From the NCBI GenBank assembly GCA_030834835.1, contig JAUQXD010000329.1:1-10069 (forward strand): 10,069 nucleotides of DNA. The letters are read 5' to 3'. Shown here one piece after another: positions 1-5,255 of the stretch. A program made the translations under genes and the position numbers. Positions within the stretch are counted from its first letter, which is position 1, and every line of letters starts with the position of its first letter. The notes under the pieces were generated by a model, which saw only the letters and a program-made list of their open reading frames with translations, had not been told where the DNA came from and did no database searches. The stretch is from Thermoflexales bacterium (GTDB taxonomy: Bacteria > Chloroflexota > Anaerolineae > Fen-1058).

Positions 1-605
1 GAACTATACGTGCCATAGAAGTTGACGTAGCCGCCGAACATATGTAGCAATCGCGCCAGCGGCCCGCTGCCTTTGTAGGTGCTGTCAACCCCGCCCGCAA
101 TCTGGCCGGAAGCATACTGATAGTAGAAGGCTTCATTGCCATATTGCTCTTTGATGCGCTTCATTTGGCCGGCGATGGTATCCAGCGCCTCTTCCCACGA
201 GATGCGCTCGAATTTGCCCTCGCCGCGCTTGCCCACGCGCTTCATCGGATACTTCAAGCGCTCGGCTGAATACACACGGCGGGTCTGCGAACGGCCGCGC
301 AAACAGGGAATCGCCCGCGGTCGATCGAGGCTGTCCTGCGGGTCTTGATCCGGCAGCAGGCGCAGCACCTGGCCGTCTTTGACTTCCGCATACAGGATGC
401 AGCGGCCGCCGCAGTTGTGATAGCAGCTTGTGGTGAGCAGCTGGCTGCCTTCCGCCGTGCCGGCTGCCTCCACCGCTTTCAAGCCGATGCTCACGCCACC
501 GGCCAATGCGGCTGCACCACCCACGGCGCCACTCCACTTGAGGAAGGTGCGCCGGGTCAACATCGTGTCAGTGATGGCTTTCGTGAGGAAAGGGGTGTCG
601 CTCAT
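1..605 (-). CDS. dmsA: Tat-exported DmsA-like molybdopterin oxidoreductase, N-terminal part (cut by window edge)
   Basis: I translated this frame by hand: 201 codons without a stop from the ATG at 605-603, open at the left edge, so only the N-terminus is present. Residues 1-50 form a twin-arginine signal: TRRTFLKW with arginines 18 and 19, then a hydrophobic Ala/Gly-rich stretch, so the enzyme should be folded with its cofactor and exported. Cys61, Cys65, Cys69 and Cys101 form the N-terminal [4Fe-4S] (FS0) site, spaced Cx3Cx3C as in DmsA. The last visible segment, FGGYVNFYGTYS, aligns with the DMSO reductase region that carries the serine ligand of molybdenum, making Ser201 the candidate ligand. 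The start is supported by AGGAGG at 614-619, 8 nt upstream. It is a paralogue of the 868-aa gene at 2420-5026; the signal peptides and first 130 residues align closely. Known family role: terminal reductase for S- or N-oxides. The true substrate cannot be read from sequence. Confidence 0.93.
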   Translation of the reverse strand, partial: MSDTPFLTKAITDTMLTRRTFLKWSGAVGGAAALAGGVSIGLKAVEAAGTAEGSQLLTTSCYHNCGGRCILYAEVKDGQVLRLLPDQDPQDSLDRPRAIPCLRGRSQTRRVYSAERLKYPMKRVGKRGEGKFERISWEEALDTIAGQMKRIKEQYGNEAFYYQYASGQIAGGVDSTYKGSGPLARLLHMFGGYVNFYGTYS

Positions 606-613
606 TGAGGTTT

Positions 614-619
614 CCTCCT
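614..619 (-). promoter_or_regulatory. Shine-Dalgarno site of the second dmsA-like gene
   Basis: AGGAGG on the minus strand, 8 nt before the ATG at 605. It follows the predicted pseudoknot arm by 8 nt, so folding of the leader could affect ribosome access. Confidence 0.8.
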
Positions 620-627
620 ATAGATGT

Positions 628-660
628 CTGTCGGGCAAGCGGTGGGCCGACAGTCCCACC
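628..660 (-). promoter_or_regulatory. Predicted H-type pseudoknot in the leader of the second dmsA-like gene
   Basis: Read on the minus strand, GGTGGG (646-641) pairs with CCCACC (660-655 region of the same leader, as complementary arms), and CTGTCGG (653-647) pairs with CCGACAG (634-628). The arms are interleaved in order stem1, stem2, stem1, stem2, with 6 and 7 base pairs, a 1-nt first loop, no nucleotide between stem 2 and the second stem 1 arm, and a 6-nt last loop (GCTTGC). Such short loops are sterically suited to an H-type pseudoknot. The structure ends 22 nt before the ATG and 8 nt before the ribosome binding site. If no pseudoknot forms, the same arms make two mutually exclusive hairpins, which could also act as a switch. 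The structure is inferred from complementarity only; the matching structure at 5049-5078 is the main support. Confidence 0.55.
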
Positions 661-722
661 CAACAAAACGGCCCAAGCGATGATCCGTATAGTCGCCTCC
701 TGCGCCAGTTTGAGTTTGTTTC

Positions 723-728
723 AGGATA
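723..728 (-). promoter_or_regulatory. Putative -10 box of the second dmsA-like gene
   Basis: TATCCT on the minus strand, followed by GA, lies 18 nt downstream of the conserved 43-nt block. The equivalent box upstream of the other dmsA-like gene, TATGCT at 5115-5120, is at exactly the same distance. No good -35 hexamer is present at 16-18 nt spacing; the conserved block occupies that place, as expected for a promoter that needs an activator. A start site near 716 is inferred, giving a leader of about 110 nt. Confidence 0.45.
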
Positions 729-746
729 CGAGCATCCAGCGGACAA

Positions 747-789
747 TACATCCACCCGTCGAATAATCCTCTATCGCCCGATCGGGTGA
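747..789 (-). promoter_or_regulatory. Conserved upstream element with 16-bp palindrome, copy A (candidate response-regulator operator)
   Basis: On the minus strand this 43-nt block starts with TCACCCGATCGGGCGA, a palindrome with a perfect CCCGATCGGG core (774-789), then GAGGATTATTC, and ends in TGGATGTA. Aligned without gaps to 5139-5181, 33 of 43 positions are identical. It sits directly upstream of a TATCCT box. A two-fold symmetric site fits binding by a homodimer; the LuxR-type regulator encoded at 5256-5918 is the obvious candidate, which is inference from proximity. Confidence 0.6.
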
Positions 790-811
790 TTTGTCCCAAC
801 CGTCTAAAACA

Positions 812-838
812 CGACAGGGGGCAATGTGCCCCCTGTCG
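812..838 (-). terminator. Intrinsic terminator after dmsABC-type operon
   Basis: A perfect 12-bp stem (CGACAGGGGGCA at 812-823 with its complement at 827-838) closes on a 3-nt loop. On the minus strand the stem is followed by GTGTTTT. It begins 26 nt after the stop codon of the membrane anchor gene and separates that operon from the next regulatory region. Confidence 0.88.
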
Positions 839-864
839 GTTTGCTGTACAGCCAAGTATCTAAC

Positions 865-1782
865 CTACAAGCCGAAGCCGGTGTGCATGGCATAGAACAG
901 ATAGCGTCCCAGCACCTCGCCGATCAGCACGAAGGCAAAGGCGGCGTACATCAGGTTGCCCAGCACCTTCTCCCGCCCCGCGCTCATCGCATTGCGATAC
1001 ACGAACAGCCCGAACACTCCCGCGCCCACAAACACCAGCGCCAGCCGCAGCACAAACACCAGCGCATACTGCTGCGTGATCAACTGGCTGGCCGCCGCCG
1101 TGTCCGCACTGCTCGCCAGGTAGGCCACGTACATCGGGATCACCACGAACTGCACGCCCAACAACCCGATCGCACTCAGCGCGATCCCGCGCGCCGTGTC
1201 CCGCAGCAGCACACACTGCTCACTCACACAGCCCGGCTGCTTGCGCTGCACGTAGGCATAGTTCGCCACGAAGGCCGCGCCCATCGCCAGTGCGCCCAGC
1301 AGGAAGGTCGTGGCAAAGAACGACAGCGGCGTCGTCAGCGTGTTCCAGACCGGCACCGTCCGCAGCATGTAGACTTGCGACATGCAGAACACCGCGATCA
1401 GGCCCAACACGGCCGCCACCCAGGCCACGATGTTGCGCACCGCGAAGGTGCTGACCTTGCGCCACTGCATCAGGGCGAACACGCCGCCCACCACCACGAA
1501 GGCCACGCTGAAAAAGATCTCGCGGCTCAGCCACGACGTCCCCAGATTGGCGATCGCCCGCGGCGCATTGAGCGGGTTGCCCAGGTGGCCGAACGAACCG
1601 ATCAGCCCCAGCACCAGCACCGGCCCGATCGCCAGCAGCGCCCGATCGCTCAACTGATCGGCCTGTTCTGGCCCGGCCTTGCGCAGCGCATAGGTATGCA
1701 CCAGCCCCAACACCACAAACGCCCCCACCGACATCTGCGTCAGAATCGTGAACAGAATCAACGCCCATTCTCGCACGTTCAT
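865..1782 (-). CDS. dmsC: DmsC-type membrane anchor and menaquinol oxidase subunit
   Basis: This 305-aa integral membrane protein should anchor the reductase and oxidise menaquinol, passing electrons to the ferredoxin subunit. Eight hydrophobic segments are visible at roughly 6-30, 48-66, 88-107, 117-140, 153-177, 199-223, 239-262 and 275-297, matching the eight helices of E. coli DmsC (287 aa). Family signatures that I recognise are GHLGNP, where His66 corresponds to the quinol-site His65 of E. coli DmsC, LGTSWLSREI (80-89), TVPVWNTLTTPLSFF (142-156) and the C-terminal GEVLGRYLFYAMH (288-300). I chose the ATG at 1782 over the upstream in-frame ATG at 1800: a GAGGAGGG ribosome binding site lies between them, 6 nt before 1782, and the N-terminus MNVREWALILFTILTQ then lines up with DmsC. 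The gene starts 1 nt after the TAA of the preceding subunit, so translation is probably coupled. Confidence 0.93.
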   Translation of the reverse strand: MNVREWALILFTILTQMSVGAFVVLGLVHTYALRKAGPEQADQLSDRALLAIGPVLVLGLIGSFGHLGNPLNAPRAIANLGTSWLSREIFFSVAFVVVGGVFALMQWRKVSTFAVRNIVAWVAAVLGLIAVFCMSQVYMLRTVPVWNTLTTPLSFFATTFLLGALAMGAAFVANYAYVQRKQPGCVSEQCVLLRDTARGIALSAIGLLGVQFVVIPMYVAYLASSADTAAASQLITQQYALVFVLRLALVFVGAGVFGLFVYRNAMSAGREKVLGNLMYAAFAFVLIGEVLGRYLFYAMHTGFGL

Positions 1783-1783
1783 G

Positions 1784-2416
1784 TTAACCCTCCTCAGCAT
1801 CTGTCACGATGCGACCGGTGCCGTGCCCGCTGGCTTGCGCGTGGCGATGCGGCTTGATCACGATCGACGGGTCGGTTAGATCAGCGGTCGGCAGCGGCGC
1901 TACCGCATTGACTGCGCCATGTTTGGCCCGCAGCTCTTCCAGATCGCCAAACTCCAGAGCGCGCATGACACAGGCCGAAGTGCAGTAGGGGCTTTCATCC
2001 TTCGCCAGTTGATCCTGACAGAAGTCGCATTTGGTCATCACGCCCGCCGCCTCGTTGAACTGCGGTGCGCTATACGGACACGCCCACTCGCAGTAGCGGC
2101 AGCCGACACACTTGTCTTTGTCGATCAGCACCACACCATTATCACGCTTGGTGATAGCGCCTGCCGGGCAGACTTCCACACAGATCGGCTGCTGGCAGTG
2201 CATGCATGAAATCGACATGGCATACGCAAAGATGTTGTTGGGTTGGATAAAACCCGGATTCTGCGGGTCCGCCACCCAACTACCACCGCCATATTCGTAC
2301 ACGCGCCGCCAATTGATACCGACCGGCAGTTGATTCTTGGACTTGCAGGCGACGACACAGGCTTTGCAGCCATTGCAGGCGCTTGAGTCAAAGTAGAAAC
2401 CCAGTTGTTTGGCCAT
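1784..2416 (-). CDS. dmsB: DmsB-type electron-transfer subunit with four [4Fe-4S] clusters
   Basis: This 210-aa ferredoxin-like protein relays electrons from the membrane anchor to the catalytic subunit. Sixteen cysteines form four complete cluster motifs: Cys14/17/20/24, Cys71/74/79/83, Cys103/106/109/113 and Cys130/133/145/149, the arrangement of the DmsB/PhsB/NrfC family; length is close to E. coli DmsB (205 aa). The third motif, KCVGCRYCEWACPY, keeps cysteine as first ligand, as in DmsB. There is no signal peptide, so it should be exported by the Tat route together with its Tat-signal-bearing partner. The start is backed by AGGAGG at 2425-2430, 8 nt upstream and inside the last codons of the catalytic-subunit gene, whose stop lies 3 nt before the ATG. 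The C-terminal 25 residues are His/Gly rich and without a recognisable motif. Confidence 0.96.
   Translation of the reverse strand: MAKQLGFYFDSSACNGCKACVVACKSKNQLPVGINWRRVYEYGGGSWVADPQNPGFIQPNNIFAYAMSISCMHCQQPICVEVCPAGAITKRDNGVVLIDKDKCVGCRYCEWACPYSAPQFNEAAGVMTKCDFCQDQLAKDESPYCTSACVMRALEFGDLEELRAKHGAVNAVAPLPTADLTDPSIVIKPHRHAQASGHGTGRIVTDAEEG
1789..1794 (-). promoter_or_regulatory. Shine-Dalgarno site that decides the dmsC start
   Basis: AGGAGG on the minus strand, 6 nt before the ATG at 1782. It lies inside the last codons (Glu-Glu-Gly) of the upstream ferredoxin gene and downstream of the alternative ATG at 1800, so it can only serve the 1782 start. Confidence 0.82.
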
Positions 2417-2419
2417 GAC

Positions 2420-5026
2420 CTATGCCTCCTTGATCGCGATGCGCTGCGGCCAGGTGTAATCAGGCTTCAGCTGGATCGAGCCGACGTACTTCTCGATCTT
2501 GACGTTGCACGTGTTCCAGCCCTGATGCCCCTGCCCGTTCGGAATCGCGCCATTCAACGTGTTGGTCGCGCCCGCCTTGTCGATGCCTGACGCCTCGTCA
2601 ACTTCGGCCCAGGCCCCTTCGCCCAACATCACCACGCCGGGCAGCAAGCGCTCGGTCAGATACAAGGGGCGCAGCACCGTGCCGTGGCGGCTGGTCACCT
2701 GCACCGTATCGCCGACCTTCAGGCCAAGCGCCGCAGCGTCCATCGGATTCATCATGAACGACTGCGGGAACAGCTCGCGCAGCCATGGGACATTGTCGAA
2801 GATCGAGTGTGAGCGCCGTCGATAGTGGATCGTCACCAACTGGAACGGATACTCGCCTTTGACGCGTTTTTCCCAGTCGGCGAATGTATCTTCGTAGCCT
2901 TCCGTCGGCTTCACGTAAACCGGCAGCTGGCTGATCTCGGTGAAGCCCGATTTCTTCACGAAGTCGGCAATATCCTGGCAGAAAACCTCGAGCTTGCCGC
3001 TCTTCGACTTCAGCGGATTGGCCGCCGGGTCCTGGCGGAAAGCCGCGTGCGCGATGTAGCCCAGCTTGTCACCGGGTGAGCGCGGCACGACGTACACGCC
3101 CTGCTCTTTGAATTCCTGCAGCGTGATGCGGCCGGTTTGGGCTTTGCCTGTGACACCCATGTCGGCGATATCTTGCTCGGTGATGGTGAGCAGCGGCTCT
3201 TTCTCGGAGCCATCCGGCTTCATTACCCAGGCCCCGGCCAACCGATTGAAGGTCTGCTGCTCCAGGGACAGCGGCGCAATCAGGGCCGCATCCAGACCGA
3301 GGCGTTTGCCCAATTCGGCGGCGATCCACTCGTCATCCTTCGCCTCAAACAAGGGCCTGGTGATCTGGCGCGCCCAGATCAAGTGCTCGCGATTGCCGTG
3401 GAAGTAGCTGTAGCGTTCCCACTGCGTGGTAACCGGGAGGACGACATCTGAATACCTGGCGTTGGTGTTGAGCGTGAAGTTGGAAGTCAACACAAACTCC
3501 ACCGCACGATGCGCCGCGATGCCTTTAGTCATGCCGACTTTCTGATTCAGCGCGGAGCCGCCATCGTGGATGATCATCTGGATGTCGATGTCTTTCACGC
3601 TCTGGTAGCCGGCGGTGTACTTCTTGCTCAGAATCGCTTCCCAGATCTCGTTGTTGTTGATCGTAATGCTGACCGGCTTCGGATCCATCTCATCGGTCTT
3701 GAGGCCCGGCACACCTGCGCCGCCGCTGCCGATAATGGCTGGTCCGCCGTTCGCGGTGTAGTCCCAGCAACTGACGCCCGTCATCCGCCCGGGCTGCCCG
3801 ATGTGGCCCGTCATGGCGCCGAGGGTCATGAAGATTTGCGGCCACGAGTCGGTGTTGTTGGTGCGCGCCGGTGCCCAGGCAGTGAGCAGCGCCGCTCGCT
3901 TGGTGCGCGCAATCTCGCGCGCCAGCGATCGAATTTTGTTGGGTGTGACGCCGCAAATTTCCGACGCCCACTCGGGTGTCTTCGGCTGGCCGTCCAGCCC
4001 GCCCAGCACGTAATCTTTGAAGTTCTGTTTCGGATCCGCGCCTTCGGGCATATGCTCGGCATCGAAGCCCACCGTGCATCGATTGAGGAAATCCCAATCG
4101 ATCAGCGGGTCGTTGGCCGGATCATCTTCGGTGAGCAGCGTGTGAGCCATGCCCAGCGCCAGAGCGTGATCGGTGGCTGGCCTCACAGGCACCCACTCGT
4201 CGGCCAGGATCATGGCCGAATCGTTGTACAGCGGATCGATGAAGATGAACTTGGCGCCCGCGCGCTTGGCCTCCCGATAGAACGACATGGAATTGCCCTG
4301 CGCGCTCCACGCGGGATTGCCGCCCCAGATGACGATGAGTTGGCTATTGCGCAAGTCCAGACGATCATTGTGGCTGGTCAGATTCAGGCCGTCGCCCAGA
4401 CCTATCTTGGGGCCGGTGTAGAACCACGTGCCCCACGACGTGGTGCCCCAGGTGCGGACCGTGCCGCCAAACAGGGTCAATGGCCGCGACATGAAGCTGC
4501 CCAGTTCCATGATGCCCGTGTTGCCGTACTTGTCTTTGACGCGCTTTAATTCGCTGGCGACGATGTCCAAAGCCTCGTCCCAACTGATGCGCACCCACTC
4601 GTCCCGGCCGCGCAATTCCTTCTTGCCGCCGCCCGGCTCCCAGTTCTTGCGCTTCATCGGGTACTTCAGCCGATCCGCGCCGAAGACCTGATGCTGCTGC
4701 GAACGGCCGCGCGCGCACCCTCGGATTTGCGGATGATCGGGGGTGTCAGGATGCGTGTCGTCGGTCTTCACGCGCTGCACCACACCATCAACCACCTGGG
4801 CCTTGAGCACACACCGCTGGCCGCCGCAGTTGTGCCAGCAGGCGCCCGTAATCCACTCGCCTTCACCGGCGGCTGCCTGCGCGGCCTCCCCGGCTTTCTT
4901 CAAGCCAAAGGTCATGCCGCCGGCGAGTGCTACCGTGCCTCCGACCGCACTGCTCCACTTTAGGAAGGTGCGTCGCGACAGCACGGTATCGGTCAGAGCC
5001 TTCGTGAGAAGGTTGCCTTCACTCAT
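2420..5026 (-). CDS. dmsA: Tat-exported DmsA-like molybdopterin oxidoreductase, catalytic subunit
   Basis: This complete 868-aa protein is the catalytic subunit of a DMSO reductase family enzyme. Residues 1-52 form a Tat signal with SRRTFLKW (Arg18-Arg19) and a hydrophobic stretch ending near AAQAAA. Cys63, Cys67, Cys72 and Cys104 are the N-terminal [4Fe-4S] ligands, but the spacing is Cx3Cx4C: an extra Gln70 not present in the paralogue at 1-605 (Cx3Cx3C). FGGTVRTWGTTSWGTW aligns Ser197 with the serine that ligates molybdenum in DMSO reductases. IVIWGGNPAWS (231-241) and FIFIDPLYNDSA (260-271) belong to the cofactor-binding core; about 725-868 is the C-terminal molybdopterin-dinucleotide-binding domain (RRRSHSIFDNVPWLRELFP, QGHQGWNTCNVKIEKY). 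It is slightly longer than E. coli DmsA. AGGAGG at 5034-5039 lies 7 nt before the ATG. It heads a three-gene operon with dmsB and dmsC. S- or N-oxide reduction is likely, but the substrate is not settled by sequence. Confidence 0.95.
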   Translation of the reverse strand: MSEGNLLTKALTDTVLSRRTFLKWSSAVGGTVALAGGMTFGLKKAGEAAQAAAGEGEWITGACWHNCGGQRCVLKAQVVDGVVQRVKTDDTHPDTPDHPQIRGCARGRSQQHQVFGADRLKYPMKRKNWEPGGGKKELRGRDEWVRISWDEALDIVASELKRVKDKYGNTGIMELGSFMSRPLTLFGGTVRTWGTTSWGTWFYTGPKIGLGDGLNLTSHNDRLDLRNSQLIVIWGGNPAWSAQGNSMSFYREAKRAGAKFIFIDPLYNDSAMILADEWVPVRPATDHALALGMAHTLLTEDDPANDPLIDWDFLNRCTVGFDAEHMPEGADPKQNFKDYVLGGLDGQPKTPEWASEICGVTPNKIRSLAREIARTKRAALLTAWAPARTNNTDSWPQIFMTLGAMTGHIGQPGRMTGVSCWDYTANGGPAIIGSGGAGVPGLKTDEMDPKPVSITINNNEIWEAILSKKYTAGYQSVKDIDIQMIIHDGGSALNQKVGMTKGIAAHRAVEFVLTSNFTLNTNARYSDVVLPVTTQWERYSYFHGNREHLIWARQITRPLFEAKDDEWIAAELGKRLGLDAALIAPLSLEQQTFNRLAGAWVMKPDGSEKEPLLTITEQDIADMGVTGKAQTGRITLQEFKEQGVYVVPRSPGDKLGYIAHAAFRQDPAANPLKSKSGKLEVFCQDIADFVKKSGFTEISQLPVYVKPTEGYEDTFADWEKRVKGEYPFQLVTIHYRRRSHSIFDNVPWLRELFPQSFMMNPMDAAALGLKVGDTVQVTSRHGTVLRPLYLTERLLPGVVMLGEGAWAEVDEASGIDKAGATNTLNGAIPNGQGHQGWNTCNVKIEKYVGSIQLKPDYTWPQRIAIKEA

Positions 5027-5033
5027 GTGCGTT

Positions 5034-5039
5034 CCTCCT
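5034..5039 (-). promoter_or_regulatory. Shine-Dalgarno site of the first dmsA-like gene
   Basis: AGGAGG on the minus strand, 7 nt before the ATG at 5026 and 9 nt after the last arm of the predicted leader pseudoknot. The stretch from pseudoknot to ATG resembles that of the other copy (ATCT..AT.AGGAGGAA). Confidence 0.8.
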
Positions 5040-5048
5040 GATGAGATT

Positions 5049-5078
5049 CTGCTGATGTCATCGGCCAGCAGTTGCCGA
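5049..5078 (-). promoter_or_regulatory. Predicted H-type pseudoknot in the leader of the first dmsA-like gene
   Basis: On the minus strand TCGGC (5078-5074) pairs with GCCGA (5065-5061), and CTGCTG (5071-5066) pairs with CAGCAG (5054-5049). The arms are interleaved as in an H-type pseudoknot: 5-bp stem 1, 2-nt first loop (AA), 6-bp stem 2, no intervening nucleotide, 6-nt last loop (TGACAT). It ends 22 nt before the ATG, exactly as the structure at 628-660 does. The stem sequences differ from that copy, yet pairing is kept. Inferred from complementarity; no experiment or energy calculation was possible here. Confidence 0.55.
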
Positions 5079-5114
5079 GGTTAGCCAATCGTGATAGATA
5101 AGTCACGCCCTCTC

Positions 5115-5120
5115 AGCATA
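5115..5120 (-). promoter_or_regulatory. Putative -10 box of the dmsABC-type operon
   Basis: TATGCT on the minus strand followed by GA, 18 nt after the end of the conserved 43-nt block, aligned position for position with TATCCT at 723-728. No convincing -35 hexamer. A start site near 5108 and a leader of about 80 nt are inferred. Confidence 0.45.
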
Positions 5121-5138
5121 GCCGCAATACGATCGAGT

Positions 5139-5181
5139 TACATCCATCCACAGAGTAATCCTCACTCACCCAACCGGGTGA
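5139..5181 (-). promoter_or_regulatory. Conserved upstream element with 16-bp palindrome, copy B (candidate response-regulator operator)
   Basis: On the minus strand the block starts with TCACCCGGTTGGGTGA, a palindrome with TCACCC/GGGTGA arms (5166-5181), then GAGGATTACTC, and ends in TGGATGGATGTA. It shares 33 of 43 positions with 747-789 without a gap. It lies in the 230-nt gap between the response-regulator gene and the dmsABC-type operon, just past the regulator operon's terminator. Confidence 0.6.
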
Positions 5182-5202
5182 TATTGGCCGCAGCGTGACA
5201 AC

Positions 5203-5232
5203 AAAAAGCCGCTCGATCGTTGAGCGGCTTTT
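5203..5232 (-). terminator. Intrinsic terminator of the regulator operon
   Basis: A perfect 11-bp stem (AAAAGCCGCTC at 5204-5214 with GAGCGGCTTTT at 5222-5232) closes on a 7-nt loop. On the minus strand the stem ends in CTTTTTGTTGT, a U-rich tail. It starts 23 nt after the stop codon of the response regulator and isolates that operon from the following promoter. The reverse strand also ends in TTTT, but no gene reads towards it from that side. Confidence 0.9.
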
Positions 5233-5255
5233 CAAAGCAGCGGCTGAGCGGTTGC

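Larger units (their letters stand above)
606..864. other. Intergenic regulatory region between dmsC-like and second dmsA-like genes
   Basis: This 259-nt gap has no plausible gene. In transcription order it holds the dmsC terminator, the conserved palindromic element, a TATCCT box, about 60 nt of leader with no structure that I could identify, the predicted pseudoknot and the ribosome binding site. Confidence 0.75.

Noticed and set aside
133..537. Minus-strand open frame of 134 codons
   Set aside because: Out of frame with the Tat signal, cysteine motif and conserved segments of the partial DmsA-like gene that covers the same bases; Arg/Gly/Ala-rich shadow.
628..660. Known molybdenum-cofactor or preQ1 riboswitch
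   Set aside because: The leader is much shorter than the Moco motif and lacks the preQ1 core sequences that I know; the resemblance is only the general H-type fold.
430..789. Plus-strand frame of 119 codons crossing the intergenic region
   Set aside because: It runs antisense through the Tat-signal coding part and the conserved regulatory block; no start signals or domain.
826..1857. Long plus-strand open frame of 343 codons
   Set aside because: It lies antisense to the clear eight-helix DmsC-like gene; its product is a low-complexity His/Gln/Arg-rich string typical of a shadow frame in GC-rich DNA and it covers the terminator.
3509..4549. Long plus-strand open frame of 346 codons
   Set aside because: Antisense to the conserved core of the 868-aa molybdopterin oxidoreductase, with no recognisable domain and no ribosome binding site.
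5203..5232. Bidirectional terminator for a convergent plus-strand gene
   Set aside because: The hairpin is nearly symmetric, but no plus-strand gene ends here, so only the minus-strand role is supported.
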